Shown here: in pieces, positions 1-9,117 of the stretch
How the letters are laid out: every line of letters starts with the position of its first letter
Numbering within the stretch: position 1 is the first letter of the stretch
Source of the DNA: DATEEG01 sp035525055
GTDB taxonomy: Bacteria; Actinomycetota; Acidimicrobiia; Spongiisociales; ZC4RG35
Length of the DNA stretch: 35,246 nt
Reading direction: 5' to 3'
Assembly: GCA_035525055.1 (NCBI GenBank)
Contig: DATLEZ010000016.1
Span: 1-35,246, forward strand
Translations under genes and position numbers: made by a program
The notes under the pieces: model-generated
Told to the model about the DNA's origin: nothing
Databases searched by the model: none
Seen by the model: the letters and a program-made list of their open reading frames with translations, nothing else

Positions 1-536
1 GCCCGGAAGCCGCGCAGCTCCTCGTCGGACATGTGCACGACCTCGCGGCAGAAGGTTTCCAGGGCAGCGTCGCCGTCGCCCGCGGACAGGTGCTGCTCGA
101 TGAGATCCATCACGGCATCCGAGGCGGCCCCGATCTCGGGGTCCGGGTTGGGCCAGCCTTCGTACAGCGCCAGGCGCCGGACATGGCTCGTCCGCCGTGC
201 AGCTCCGAAGGCGCACACGCCACCGAACGAGTGGCCCAGCAGATCCACCCCGGCACCCGACGTCTCCGCGGCCAGGTCGACGACTGCGGCGATGTCCTCG
301 AACTCGCGGGACAAGTCGTAGTCAGCTGTGTCACCGCTGCCCCCACGGCCACGCCGATCGATCGCGTAGAGCGTCCGATGTGCTCCGAGAAATGGGAGCA
401 CCGGATCCCACGTCGTGTGGTTGGAGACCGTGCCGTGGACAAGCACGAGCGCTGGCCCCTGCCCGGTCATCCAGTAGGCGATGGTCGTGCCGTCCCTGGA
501 CACGACCGTGGCGGGGCTCGGCGATGCCATGGGCAT
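1..536 (-). CDS. alpha/beta-hydrolase, 3' end cut by window edge
   Basis: The open frame runs leftward from an ATG at 536 and leaves the window without a stop (178 codons visible). The translation begins MPMASPSPATVVSRDGTTIA and has the hallmarks of an alpha/beta-hydrolase of the haloperoxidase/esterase type. These are the oxyanion-hole strand ending LVLVHG, then DRRGRGGSGD, then the nucleophile elbow GHSFGG with the catalytic Ser. The acid and His of the triad would lie beyond the edge or near it and are not seen. The second Met (530) is an equally good start, because no clear ribosome-binding site lies before either. The substrate cannot be told from the sequence. Another, only distantly similar hydrolase lies at 1483-2316 on the same strand. 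Confidence 0.85.
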   Translation of the reverse strand, partial: MPMASPSPATVVSRDGTTIAYWMTGQGPALVLVHGTVSNHTTWDPVLPFLGAHRTLYAIDRRGRGGSGDTADYDLSREFEDIAAVVDLAAETSGAGVDLLGHSFGGVCAFGAARRTSHVRRLALYEGWPNPDPEIGAASDAVMDLIEQHLSAGDGDAALETFCREVVHMSDEELRGFR

Positions 537-652
537 TCCCGGTCTGGAAGCTCCGACCTGGTGCTCCACGGACGCATTGGTAGCCCTCCCGGTCCTCCGC
601 GTCAAGCAGACCTCCCCGCCGCCGGCAGGCTCACCACGGCGGCGAGAGGCCA

Positions 653-975
653 TCACCCCGGTGGTCCAGAGCCAGGTCCCGGCCGTGCACCGAACACGGT
701 GGTGGTGACCGCCAGCCAGGCCCGAGCTCGCTCGGCTGCCGGGGTCACTCGTGCTCGGTCACCTGGGTAGATGGCGGCGACGAGGAGGCCGTGTGCTTCC
801 TCGTGGACAGGTTGACGGCGTCCGCCTCTGAGCCCTCGGCGAGGCAGAAGATCTTCCTGGCCTCTTCATCCACCCAGTACTTTAGGTGGGACACGCCGTG
901 GCGATCCTGGGAGCCCAGCTCCTTCTGAAAGTGAAGTACCACCTCGAAAGCGTGGTGTCCGGCGAGCCCGACGAC
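653..975 (-). pseudogene. DUF4242 (nickel-binding-like) protein remnant, frameshifted
   Basis: On the minus strand, frame one reads FQKELGSQDRHGVSHLKYW, then VDEEARKIFCLAEGSEADAV. A second frame, entered near 811, continues with VHEEAHGLLVAAIYPGD and stops at 653-655. Joined, these match the core of DUF4242 small proteins: an N-terminal helix, GV-x-x-LKYWVDE, FCL, then VH-x-EAHG. One missing base at the join would restore the frame. The normal N-terminal strand with an initiating Met is not recognisable upstream of about 975. This is therefore either a decayed gene or a sequencing indel on top of a divergent N-terminus. DUF4242 proteins are small ferredoxin-fold-like proteins of uncertain function, and none is inferred here. 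Confidence 0.6.
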
Positions 976-1388
976 AACCAGCTCGACGCCTGGTGGGCGG
1001 AACCTCGGCGTGGCACGCTCATGGATGAGGACGAGATCGCGTGGAAGGAGATCGCCAACGCGATCCTCCACGGGATGGCCCCTTACCGCAGTTCGCCGTG
1101 GGGGAGGCGCCTCTCGACGTGGCTGACGCCTACTCGGCGGATACTTACTACTACTACGAGCAGGTGTTCGATGTCGGTGGTGGTTTGCTTCCAGACGTCC
1201 GGGAGGCGTTCGAGTGACTCGAGGGCAAGGCCCTGTTGCTCCACGACGTCCAGGTACCGCAACCTCTCCGACGACACGGCTACGGCAGCCTCCTCGCGGC
1301 CGGTTCGAGCGCGGAATCCATCACCTTTGCTCGGAAGCTGGATTCGGACAAGGTCGGTTCCCACTCCATCATGCCCCCTCTTCGCTGA
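928..1388 (+). pseudogene. decayed gene of unknown function, GNAT-like C-terminus
   Basis: Plus-strand coding-like text is spread over two frames. The first frame, about 928-1083, reads HLESVVSGEPDDNQLDAWW and then MDEDEIAWKEIANAILHGM. A frame change near 1083 leads to QFAVGEAPLDVADAYSADTY and on to PDVREAFE, followed by an in-frame TGA at 1215-1217. The same frame then continues with KALLLHDVQVPQPLRRHGYG to a stop at 1386-1388. The last part resembles the acetyl-CoA loop of a GNAT acetyltransferase (RRHGYGSLL), but this is a weak match. One frameshift and one stop make a working product unlikely. The first part overlaps the DUF4242 remnant on the other strand, so one of the two readings may be a shadow there. 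Confidence 0.4.
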
Positions 1389-1482
1389 GGCGTTGAGCGA
1401 TATCACCCCCTCGTTGACGAACGCCTCGAGGCGAATGCGGTCGTCGAAGTTTCAGTCTGACTTCAGGCGTGGTTGACACCGG

Positions 1483-2316
1483 TCAGGCGGCCAGGCTGGC
1501 CTGGAGGTGTTTCTCGAGGGCTTCAAGGAATCGGTCGATGCTCTCGATGTGGTGGGCATGGCTGCCCGCCAACTCGACCACGCTGGCGTTGGGAAGGTGC
1601 ATCGCAAGCAGGTCGACGACCCTTTTCTCCACTTTGCCTGTCTCCGTTCCTTTGGTCAGCAGCACCGGGCAGCTCACCGCCGCTAGGTCCGCAAGTGAGT
1701 GGTCGGATCCCATTAGCCTCTCGGACAGCCAGGAGAGGGCCATGCGATGGGGCCACGCCCGTTCCCAGTACGGATCTGACCGGGCTTGGGCCGGATCGCT
1801 GACGAACCCGGCCAGGTAGAGGACGCGGGCTAGGTCGTCTCCGGTCACGTCCTGGCCTGCCAAGGAGTGGAGGAACACGGTGGACTCCTGATGTTCCCGG
1901 TCGGACTCCCCCGCGGCTTCGAGTATCCAGTCCGCGGCCGGCTCTACGAGAGTCATCGATAACAGCCTGCCGGGGTAAGCGATGGCGAAGTCGAGCAGTC
2001 CCTTTCCCCCAGCCGACCATCCCGCGAAGTGTGCCCGTTCGATCTCCAGGTGGTCGACGGTGAGGAGGAGGTTCTCAACCGCCACCTCCCGGGTGTAGGA
2101 AGGATCACCCGGCATACCGGCCGAGCCCAGCTCGTTGTGGATGGGTTGGACCCTGATGGTCCAATATCGGCCGCTGAGCCGTTCCTGGTGGGGGATCCAC
2201 GAAAGCCACCCTGTCATGCCACCAGGTATCAGCACCAACGGCTCACCTTCACCGGCGGCATCTACGGTGAGAGGACGGGGTCTCATCCCTGCCATCCCCC
2301 CGGCTCGACCCCGCAT
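1483..2316 (-). CDS. alpha/beta-hydrolase
   Basis: This 277-residue protein is of typical alpha/beta-hydrolase length. The oxyanion loop is PGGMTG (about 31-36). The nucleophile elbow GWSAGG places Ser at residue 101, and the late His is in the GSHAHHIES segment near the C-terminus, followed by the closing helix (DRFLEALEKHL). This makes it a probable intact serine hydrolase; the substrate is unknown. The start is uncertain. The ATG at 2316 directly abuts a GAGGAG with no spacer, and Met8 (2295) or Met11 (2286, MRPRPLTVDAAG) would fit the family N-terminus better. It stands alone between decayed genes. Confidence 0.85.
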   Translation of the reverse strand: MRGRAGGMAGMRPRPLTVDAAGEGEPLVLIPGGMTGWLSWIPHQERLSGRYWTIRVQPIHNELGSAGMPGDPSYTREVAVENLLLTVDHLEIERAHFAGWSAGGKGLLDFAIAYPGRLLSMTLVEPAADWILEAAGESDREHQESTVFLHSLAGQDVTGDDLARVLYLAGFVSDPAQARSDPYWERAWPHRMALSWLSERLMGSDHSLADLAAVSCPVLLTKGTETGKVEKRVVDLLAMHLPNASVVELAGSHAHHIESIDRFLEALEKHLQASLAA

Positions 2317-2489
2317 CTCCTCAGGACAGCTGTGACGATGCCTTCATCCCCCTTGTACTTCAGGCTGGTCATACCGGGAACTCTCCGTCTCAGCCCTTGA
2401 ATGTACCGGATGCTGTTGTCGGCCGCATCGGGTGAACACTCCAATCCCTGAGGACAAGGCGCCTGACAGCCCTTAGTTCCGGGAGACGG

Positions 2490-2765
2490 GGATGGCAGAC
2501 CATCCGATCGATGAACCTCCTATGGACCGTCCGCTCGATTTCAGACCAACGCCCACCACTCCGGGCGGGATCTCGGTAAGGAGCTGAACCTCAGGAGTTT
2601 CGGGCGGGATGGAGTGCGGTTGTTGGATCGTTTCCTGGCCGAGGCGAGCGTTGCTACCTTCGATGAAGACCTCCTCCAGCGGCTGAGAGCGCAGACCAGG
2701 CCAGCCGGCGGCTCGAGGAGCAGATCGACAAGTCCAATAGCGGTGCGCGAAACAGGTGATTCTCC
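2490..2765 (+). pseudogene. unrecognised gene remnant
   Basis: The non-genic gap 2317-2825 contains a short, coding-like plus-strand stretch broken by a stop and at least one frame change. One segment is ELNLRSFGRDGVRLLDRFLA (from about 2580), continuing EASVATFDEDLLQRLRAQT. In another frame DQASRRLEEQIDKSNS follows. A possible upstream piece starts at an ATG at 2492 (MADHPIDEPPMDRP) and ends in TGA. I do not recognise the family. The segment is amphipathic and helical in character. It may be the broken first part of a small gene lying before the SnoaL-like gene. Confidence 0.3.
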
Positions 2766-2825
2766 CCATGCTTCTCAACCGTCGATTCGGCATTCTGGCA
2801 GGAGCCCGAGACGAAAGGAGATCAC

Positions 2826-3242
2826 ATGTCTCAGGAGAACAAAGATCTGGTCCGTAGGTGGTTCGAGGCTCTTAGCCGCCACGATGTCGACGCAGTCGCC
2901 GATATGGTGACCGAAGACTTCATCCACAACAGCTCAACGAACCAGGGTCGCGACGGTGTTCGAGCGGAACTTGACTATTGGTTCAGCGCGTTTCCTGATG
3001 CCTCTTTGTCAGTGGCGGACCTCATCGCCGACGGAGACCGGGTCGTGGCGAGGGTCATCTCCAGCGGAACGCATGGCGGCGCGTTCATGGGTTCGCCGGC
3101 GACGGGAAAGCGGATTTCGGTCCAGGAGGTTGACATCTTCCGTATCGAGAACGGCAGGATCGCCGAGGCGTGGGCGGCAGTCGACTTCTTCGGGATGCTG
3201 ACCCAGCTTGGCCTCTTGCCTTCGGAAGAGCCCGTCGGTTGA
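2826..3242 (+). CDS. SnoaL-like / ester-cyclase-type protein
   Basis: This 138-residue protein belongs to the SnoaL-like (NTF2-fold) family. It opens MSQENKDLVRRWFEALSRHD, followed by DVDAVADMVTEDFI, and later has GSPATGKRISVQEVDIFRIE with NGRIAEAW, the usual SnoaL strand pattern. Family members range from polyketide cyclases to small-molecule hydrolases and isomerases, so the actual reaction cannot be assigned. The start is secure: AAAGGAG lies 6-7 nt before the ATG. The gene is convergent with the LuxR-type regulator at 3256-4920, with only 13 nt between the stops, and no separate terminator is visible in that gap. Confidence 0.88.
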   Translation: MSQENKDLVRRWFEALSRHDVDAVADMVTEDFIHNSSTNQGRDGVRAELDYWFSAFPDASLSVADLIADGDRVVARVISSGTHGGAFMGSPATGKRISVQEVDIFRIENGRIAEAWAAVDFFGMLTQLGLLPSEEPVG

Positions 3243-3255
3243 CCTCCAGGCCGGT

Positions 3256-4920
3256 CTAAGAGGACAACGAGGTGTTGGGGCCGAGGCGCAGCACATGTGC
3301 TGCGGCCTCGGTCCGGCTTCTCAGGTTCAGCTTCATCAGAATGTTGCCCACGTGATTGCCGGCGGTTTTGGTGCTGATGAACAGCCGTTGTGCGATCTCG
3401 GCGTTGGTCAGACCCTCGGAGAGAAGCGCTAGAACCTCGACTTCTCTCTTGGTCAGTCGCCCGACACCCTTAGGACCGACTCTTCCTCGTTCACCCAGAG
3501 ATCGAAGCTGAGCATCCGCCCGGTCAGCCTGACGGACGGCCCCAACCTTCTCGAATACCGCTGAGGCGGCTCTGACCTCGTTGACGGCGAGCTCGGTCTG
3601 ACCGACAGCCTCGAGAGCCTCCCCCAGGTCCAGGCGGGCACGCCCCGCATCGAGTCGCATCTTGAGACGATCGAACCGCTCAACCGCGGACAGGAGCGCC
3701 TCAGCGGCCTCGGTCCCGTTTCCCTGCGCCAGGAGAACCCGCCCAGCCGCCAAATCGCTTTCAGCCAGGGTCCGATCGTCACCGGCTCGCTTCGCCAGCG
3801 TTTCGATTGAATGCGCCGACGACTTGGCACCGTCGATGTCACCGCGAGCGATCTGAACCGTGACCAACATCGACAGGAATGGAACCGCACCGACCGACTC
3901 GGACCCCATTCTTCGCAGCCACCGGTGAAGCACCGAGGCCGCAGGCGCCAGTTCGCCTCTTTCTACGTGGAGCGCCACGACCGGGCGGATCGACTCGGGC
4001 CTGGTTTCGATCCCGGATAGGAGCCGTTCGGCCTCCTCGAACCGTCCCTGGGAGATTCTCAACTCCGCCAGGCGAGCTCGCGGGTCGACACACCTCGCCT
4101 CATGGCCGCCGTTTTCCAGTTTTTCGATGGTCCAGATCAGCCACTGCTCCGCAGAAGCAAGGTCGCCGCGGGCAGCGAACACCCCAGCGCAGCACGATCC
4201 GCAGAATGAAAGGAGCGGCGCATAAGGCCGCACTTCCAAGAATTGCTCCGCAATCCGGCCCCACTGCTCGAGCCGCCTCCCGTCGAGGGCTGCCTCACAC
4301 GCGGCGACCATGTCGCAACACGTCTCGGCAAACGTCTCGGGTCTTTCAGCTTCACCGGCGGTGGCAGCAGCCATCGCCTCATCTAGACGTACCATTCCCT
4401 CATCTACTCGACCGGACCTAACCAGGGCCAGCCCTGACTTTGCCAACGCCCGAATCTCCAACTCGGCATCGCTGAACTCTCTGGCGGCCGACAAGGCGTC
4501 GTCCGCGTAGTCAGCCATCCGCACCGGATCGGTCTCGAGGCCACTTCGAGCCAAAGCAAGCCAGCCCGATCCTGACGACGACGCGCCGTCGAGTAGACGT
4601 TCGGCGCGACTCAACCAGCCTCCCGCGACCGCCTCGTGACCCGGGCTCGCCGCGTGCTCCAAGCCGAGCCAAATAGCAACCCGCGCCGCCTCATCCATCC
4701 GACCGGCCTTCCGGTATGCCGAGTATGCCCGGCCCCGTGTCGTAAGAGCCTCACCTGTCTCGCCCATCCACCACAACGCCCGCCCCAAACCATCCATCGC
4801 CTCGGGAGTCGGCGAGTTGGCTATTGACTCTTTGAACGCGTCACGGGCCTCAGCCCACCGGGCCGAACGAAGAGCCTCCTCTCCCTGAGCGAGGTGGTCC
4901 GCCACGTCCGAAACCGTCAT
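3256..4920 (-). CDS. LuxR-family regulator with TPR-like sensor region
   Basis: This is a 554-residue transcriptional regulator. Residues about 1-480 are a run of TPR-like helical pairs (for example GEEALRSARWAEARDAFKES near the N-terminus, and ARLDLGEALEAVGQTELAV late). The C-terminal ~65 residues are a LuxR/GerE helix-turn-helix, with LTKREVEVLALLSEGLTNAE then IAQRLFISTKTAGNHV. There is no Walker A motif, so unlike the LAL protein at 5561 it lacks the ATPase module. The frame is open up to 5106, but the upstream 62 residues are low-complexity and unlike the family. The ATG at 4920 (MTVSDVADHLAQGEEALRSA) gives the expected first TPR. The target genes and ligand are unknown. Confidence 0.85.
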   Translation of the reverse strand: MTVSDVADHLAQGEEALRSARWAEARDAFKESIANSPTPEAMDGLGRALWWMGETGEALTTRGRAYSAYRKAGRMDEAARVAIWLGLEHAASPGHEAVAGGWLSRAERLLDGASSSGSGWLALARSGLETDPVRMADYADDALSAAREFSDAELEIRALAKSGLALVRSGRVDEGMVRLDEAMAAATAGEAERPETFAETCCDMVAACEAALDGRRLEQWGRIAEQFLEVRPYAPLLSFCGSCCAGVFAARGDLASAEQWLIWTIEKLENGGHEARCVDPRARLAELRISQGRFEEAERLLSGIETRPESIRPVVALHVERGELAPAASVLHRWLRRMGSESVGAVPFLSMLVTVQIARGDIDGAKSSAHSIETLAKRAGDDRTLAESDLAAGRVLLAQGNGTEAAEALLSAVERFDRLKMRLDAGRARLDLGEALEAVGQTELAVNEVRAASAVFEKVGAVRQADRADAQLRSLGERGRVGPKGVGRLTKREVEVLALLSEGLTNAEIAQRLFISTKTAGNHVGNILMKLNLRSRTEAAAHVLRLGPNTSLSS

Positions 4921-5275
4921 AAGCGAATAATGCCCGATCCGAAAGCGGACTGACGCCCTAATGAAGACCCCGAGGTATTCGAAAGATGGTGTCGACCAGG
5001 TTTTTCGATGCGGGTGCGATCTTCGAGTCAAAGGCTGACACAAGGTCGTACTCATGTTGGGAGTCGGTCGTAAGCCCCACCTTGCAGTCAGAATCAGACG
5101 CTGCATTAGCGCTGTGCCGACCTCGAAGTCACTGTGTCAGATCCCAATAGACCAAATGGCGGTTGAGGAATCGGCCGATCCGGCAACCGGTCAGATAGAG
5201 CGCCTGATATATGGCCTAGCACGCTCTCTATCGGCTGGTCTTCGCCGGAAACCCCTGCGATACTTGACGATTCCC
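4921..5275. other. non-coding gap between LuxR regulator and tRNA-Arg
   Basis: This 355-nt stretch has no gene I can support on either strand. It should hold the promoter of the leftward LuxR regulator (start 4920) and that of the rightward tRNA-Arg (5276). An A+T-richer block just before the tRNA (around 5200-5270) is where the tRNA promoter is expected, but no confident -35/-10 pair was identified. Confidence 0.5.
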
Positions 5276-5349
5276 GCGCCCGTAGCTCAATTGGATAGAG
5301 CGTCTGACTACGGATCAGGAGGTTGGGGGTTCAAGTCCCTCCGGGCGTG
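5276..5349 (+). tRNA. tRNA-Arg (anticodon ACG)
   Basis: A complete cloverleaf can be folded by eye. The acceptor stem GCGCCCG (5276-5282) pairs with CGGGCGT (5342-5348), and the discriminator is G at 5349. The D arm starts GCTC at 5285. The anticodon stem TCTGA/TCAGG encloses loop CTACGGA with anticodon ACG (read ICG, decoding CGN arginine codons). The T stem GGGGG (5325-5329) pairs with CCCTC (5337-5341) around TTCAAGT. CCA is not encoded. A 40-nt copy of its 3' half (5305-5344) occurs at 16559-16598, which marks this tRNA as the probable integration site of an island. Confidence 0.95.
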
Positions 5350-5560
5350 CTACGAAAGACTTGGTAGATGGCCATTTCTGCTCCACTCCACGATTTCTGG
5401 GGATGGACGGCTGATCACGGTCTGATCACATTGCGCGATGCGGGGGTCTGTCGCCTCGAGTTCGCATTGTGCGACAAGCGTTGGCCGGACCGCGCCCGCG
5501 TCTCCGATGACGTTAGAGGCAGACGTTCCGTCTTCTCTGGATCGGTACCCTTCTGGATAA

Positions 5561-8323
5561 ATGGACTTGATCGGGCGCAATCATGAAGTGGCGCTTTTGG
5601 GTGAATTCCTGGCTGCGGACCGAGGCAAGAGTGGGCCGCGGGCACTGATCCTGCGGGGAGAGCCCGGTAGCGGAAAGACGGCTCTCCTCAATCACGCATA
5701 CGGGATCGCCCGAGGAGCACGGTTCCTTCTCGGGGGGCAGGAAGCACTCCAAAACGTCGCTTTGGCAGCAGCTACCGGTTTGCTCCGCGATCCCGACCAT
5801 GTCGACGACGAGGGCAGCATCATCTCCCGGTTGGTCGCCGGATTGGCGGGCGATTCGCAGCTCCGTCCGGTGCAGGTCTTCGAATCAGTGCGCCGGCAAC
5901 TGATCCGCGCCCAGGTGACCATCTTCATAGATGATCTGCAATGGCTCGATGACTTGTCGCGGAGTCTCGTCCTGTTCCTGACCAACGCAGCCCGTAGCTA
6001 CGAGGAGGATCTGCGCGTTGTCGCAGCCTCTCGTCCCAGTCCCAGTGCCTCAGGCTTCATCGATGACCTGGACCGGGCACAGGTCGGCTGCCTGGTCATG
6101 GAGGTGGGTACCCTCGATGAGTCCGATGGCATCCAGTTGGTCCGACGGGTGAATGACCGCATCGAGACTTCGGCAGCCCGGGCCATATGGGAACGCTCGC
6201 GGGGAGTCCCTTACTGGATGATCACCCTGGCGGTGCATCCGGAGGCTGCTGCCCCCCGTTCGACGTTGGAGGCGCGCCTACGAGGCGCCGACGATGATGC
6301 CATCGGGGCACTCACATCCTTGGCGGTGTTGGGCCGACCCATCGACGTCGCAGAGTTGGCGTCGATCCACAGGTGGACACTGCAGCGAGCAAGGTTCGCA
6401 TTGGGTGATTTGGAGGGGCGTGGTCTAGTGCGAAGAGCCGGGTCCCAGGCTCAGATAGTCCACGACATCATCAGAGAGGGAGTCATCCAGGACCTGTCTG
6501 ATTCCGCCCTCGTCGGCGCCCATCGTCGTGTCGTCAGCTGGCTGGAGAGGATTGAGAACCCATCCCGAGAGTTGCGCTTGCAGACAATCGAGCACCGGAT
6601 GGCGGCACATCTCCCCGCTACAGCCGAGGCGCTGTCGCTGGCTCGTTCCCAAAATCGGTTGATGCTCGGCGAGGATGGGCTCGCCACAATCTCCAATGTC
6701 GCGGACACAGCGGAAGGAGGGGAGTCGATGGAGCTCCTCATCGAGGTGGCCTCTCTGGCTTCCGAGATGGGGATTGGCCAGGCAGCTCTCGACAGGTGGT
6801 CCATCGTCTTTCACCGGAGTCATGACCCAAACACTCGGTCGTACGCGGCGATTCGGGCGGCATCGGCGGCCAGGATCCTCGATCGTACCGTCGAAGCCAG
6901 GCAGTGGATCGAGCTGGCCGAGCAGGAGCGACCGACCGACCAGTTGACAGTCGTCGAAGGCCTCGCCGTGGCGGCTGAGGTTTCGTTGTTCCACGAGCAC
7001 AACATGGACGAAGGTCTCCGACTGGCGGAGGCGTCAATGGCCCTCGCCGACTCCATTGTCGATTCAGGTTCGGACATCGCTGACTTTGAGCGGATCAGAA
7101 GCGTCACGTTGCAGGCTCTCGAGGCCCTCCACCATGCATACATGGTGGCCAAGAGACACGAACTCGCCGCCTCGGCAGCTGAGCGAATGGTTCAGGTTGC
7201 CTCGAACACCCGGGAGAGGCTCACTGCCTTGACGAATGTCGGGATAACAATGAAACACCTGGGGCGTCTCGGGGAGGCGGCTTCCATCTTCAATACCGTC
7301 TGGACCGAGTCCACTCGCACGGCCCTGCTCTTGATTTCGGCCCAAGCCGCGCCCTGGTACGCGAGTGTCCTCATCGAGCTCGGCGATCTCAGTACGGCGA
7401 GTGAAATTGCGTCGGAGGGTCGGCACATCGCCGACCGTCTTGGCCTGACCCGTTACGAGAGGTTCGCCGGCCGGCAATATCACAACGTTCTGTTGCTGAC
7501 CGAGGACTGGCGCGCGGCCATCGATCGGCTTCAGGCTGACATACTAACGGAGAAGGATCCGCACTGGCGCCTCGCTCTTCACGAGCTGGTCGCGTCATAC
7601 CTCAGCCAGATCAGCCCAACGGGTTCGGCCGAGGCCCTGACGGAGATCGACGCCGCGCACGAGGACGCCCTCCTTGCCGACTGCAAACGGTGCATCACAG
7701 ATGTGTTCGTAGACGGCGTCTTGATCGCGGCAAGATCAGGCGACAACACGAGCTGGCACGCATGGCTCGAGCGATATCGCCGGGCCAACGTCGAGAGTGA
7801 CCCATTCCTTCAAGCCACCATCGACCACGCCTGGGCGCTCAGGTCGCTCGATCAGACGGCTCTGGAGCTAACCATCGACGGCTACGAGGCGCTGGGTAGG
7901 CGGGTGAGTGGCTTGTGGGCCAGGCTCGATCTCGCCAGGTCTCTGGTCGTACAAGGGAATCGTTCCCAGGCCGCCGAGGGATTCAGGTCTCTCGCGGAGG
8001 GTGCTTCGTCGATCGGAGCAGTCACCATTCAAGAGCTGGCTGAAAAGGGGTTGAGGCAGCTCGGTGTCCGCACCTGGCGCAGGAAGGGATCCGCCGACAT
8101 CTCTGTCCTTACCGTGCGTGAGCAGGAGGTGGCCGCCTTGGTCGCTTCCGGAGCCAGTAACCCCGAGATTGCCGAGGCCCTCTTCTTGGCTAGAAAGACG
8201 GTCGAACGTCACGTTTCGAACATCCTCGCCAAGACCGGCTCCAGAAATCGGACCGAGCTCGCTCGTGCCTGGGGATCAGATATGAGGGAGGTCCCCGATG
8301 ATTCCCAGCACCATCTGACGTAA
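5561..8323 (+). CDS. LAL-type (MalT-like) LuxR regulator with AAA-type ATPase
   Basis: This 920-residue protein has the size and build of the large ATP-binding LuxR (LAL) regulators. Walker A is GEPGSGKT (33-40) and Walker B is TIFIDDLQW (about 120-128). Then comes a winged-helix/TPR-like helical region (about 250-830). The C-terminal LuxR helix-turn-helix spans about 850-905, with LTVREQEVAALVASGASNPE followed by ARKTVERHVSNILAKTGSRN. Such proteins usually hydrolyse ATP as a switch, sense an unknown inducer through the helical region and activate nearby genes. The two small genes at 8367 and 9082 follow in the same direction and are candidate targets. The ATG lacks a good ribosome-binding site. 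It is the first gene after the tRNA integration point. Confidence 0.9.
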   Translation: MDLIGRNHEVALLGEFLAADRGKSGPRALILRGEPGSGKTALLNHAYGIARGARFLLGGQEALQNVALAAATGLLRDPDHVDDEGSIISRLVAGLAGDSQLRPVQVFESVRRQLIRAQVTIFIDDLQWLDDLSRSLVLFLTNAARSYEEDLRVVAASRPSPSASGFIDDLDRAQVGCLVMEVGTLDESDGIQLVRRVNDRIETSAARAIWERSRGVPYWMITLAVHPEAAAPRSTLEARLRGADDDAIGALTSLAVLGRPIDVAELASIHRWTLQRARFALGDLEGRGLVRRAGSQAQIVHDIIREGVIQDLSDSALVGAHRRVVSWLERIENPSRELRLQTIEHRMAAHLPATAEALSLARSQNRLMLGEDGLATISNVADTAEGGESMELLIEVASLASEMGIGQAALDRWSIVFHRSHDPNTRSYAAIRAASAARILDRTVEARQWIELAEQERPTDQLTVVEGLAVAAEVSLFHEHNMDEGLRLAEASMALADSIVDSGSDIADFERIRSVTLQALEALHHAYMVAKRHELAASAAERMVQVASNTRERLTALTNVGITMKHLGRLGEAASIFNTVWTESTRTALLLISAQAAPWYASVLIELGDLSTASEIASEGRHIADRLGLTRYERFAGRQYHNVLLLTEDWRAAIDRLQADILTEKDPHWRLALHELVASYLSQISPTGSAEALTEIDAAHEDALLADCKRCITDVFVDGVLIAARSGDNTSWHAWLERYRRANVESDPFLQATIDHAWALRSLDQTALELTIDGYEALGRRVSGLWARLDLARSLVVQGNRSQAAEGFRSLAEGASSIGAVTIQELAEKGLRQLGVRTWRRKGSADISVLTVREQEVAALVASGASNPEIAEALFLARKTVERHVSNILAKTGSRNRTELARAWGSDMREVPDDSQHHLT

Positions 8324-8366
8324 GCCAGTCCCCGTACCCCGCATGGAAGCGAGAGGAGATAGGGAC

Positions 8367-8666
8367 ATGTCGATGATCCTGATCTTGGCGGACGAATTAG
8401 ATGCGCTCGACAGCGACAGGCTGATCCGGCTGCGAGATCTCGGGGTCACGAACGTGACTCTGCTCGAGGAGGCTTCCACTGCAGGGATCCTGATACAGGG
8501 CTGGGCATTCGAAAGGACGTCCGCGAGCGAGGTGGTGGAGCTCCTCACCGCGGAAAGATCCGGTGTCCGGGTGCTACAGCCGGTAATGCAGGTCTCGGTG
8601 TCTGAGTGGGCGGTGCCCAAGATCCCGCCCGCCGACACCCGGACCCCGGAAATGGAGGAACGATGA
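8367..8666 (+). CDS. small conserved-looking protein of unknown function
   Basis: This is a 99-residue protein starting MSMILILADELDALDSDRLI. I chose the ATG at 8367 over the one at 8343 because GGAGATAGGG lies just upstream at a workable distance. It has no signal peptide or membrane segment, and its mixed alpha/beta pattern suggests a small soluble domain. It begins 43 nt after the LAL regulator, and its TGA overlaps the start of the secreted-protein gene (ATGA at 8663-8666), so the two are translationally coupled. No family was recognised. Confidence 0.7.
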   Translation: MSMILILADELDALDSDRLIRLRDLGVTNVTLLEEASTAGILIQGWAFERTSASEVVELLTAERSGVRVLQPVMQVSVSEWAVPKIPPADTRTPEMEER

Positions 8667-9082
8667 GGAAGTTCTACGTTGTTCTTGTACTCGCCGCTAT
8701 CGCGGCGGGCTCGATCCCAGCTTCGGCCTTGGCGTCGACCGCGGTCACGGTGATCCCGTTCGAGAAGCATGCGGTGGGGCCCGGTCACTACGTCGGCACC
8801 GCAGGCGACGACGGGACGATCGAGATGTTCGTCTACGACTCGTCGGTTACTGGCGACGTCCAACACTTCACGGCGACGGTGTTGCTCTCGGTTCCGGAAG
8901 GCTCGCTCACGGCGATCCTCGACGGCCGGTTCAGCTTCAATACAGGCCGGGTCGTTCTCAATGGGAGCGTCGTTGAGGGTTGGCTGAAGGGAGCCCGGGT
9001 GCACGAAGAGAGCCAGCTGGTCGGGCTCGACCCGCTGACTTTCGTCGGCACGGTGCAGCTGATGCCTAGCAGCGCCAAGTAA
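8663..9082 (+). CDS. secreted beta-rich protein of unknown function
   Basis: This 139-residue protein begins with a clear Sec signal peptide (MRKFYVVLVLAAIAAGSIPA, cleavage likely after SALA near residue 25). The mature part is rich in alternating beta strands and glycines (GHYVGTAGDDGTIEMFVYDS, then GRFSFNTGRVVLNGSVV), suggesting a small extracellular beta-barrel or sandwich. The pattern is loosely like the allene-oxide-cyclase-type barrel, but this is only an impression. The ATG overlaps the upstream stop by 4 nt, with GGAGG before it. A strong hairpin 35 nt downstream (9118-9148) probably ends the transcript. Confidence 0.75.
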   Translation: MRKFYVVLVLAAIAAGSIPASALASTAVTVIPFEKHAVGPGHYVGTAGDDGTIEMFVYDSSVTGDVQHFTATVLLSVPEGSLTAILDGRFSFNTGRVVLNGSVVEGWLKGARVHEESQLVGLDPLTFVGTVQLMPSSAK

Positions 9083-9117
9083 GCGACGAGCTCCGAGTCG
9101 GCTTGGCTACGCGAGAC

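Noticed and set aside
33..770. Long plus-strand frame of 245 codons at the left edge
   Set aside because: It is the shadow of the minus-strand alpha/beta-hydrolase, whose translation has GHSFGG and runs off the edge; the plus frame is Arg/Pro-rich with no family features.
5054..5425. Frame of 123 codons across the tRNA-Arg gene
   Set aside because: The part APVAQLDRASDYGSGGWGFK is the familiar false translation of a tRNA gene.
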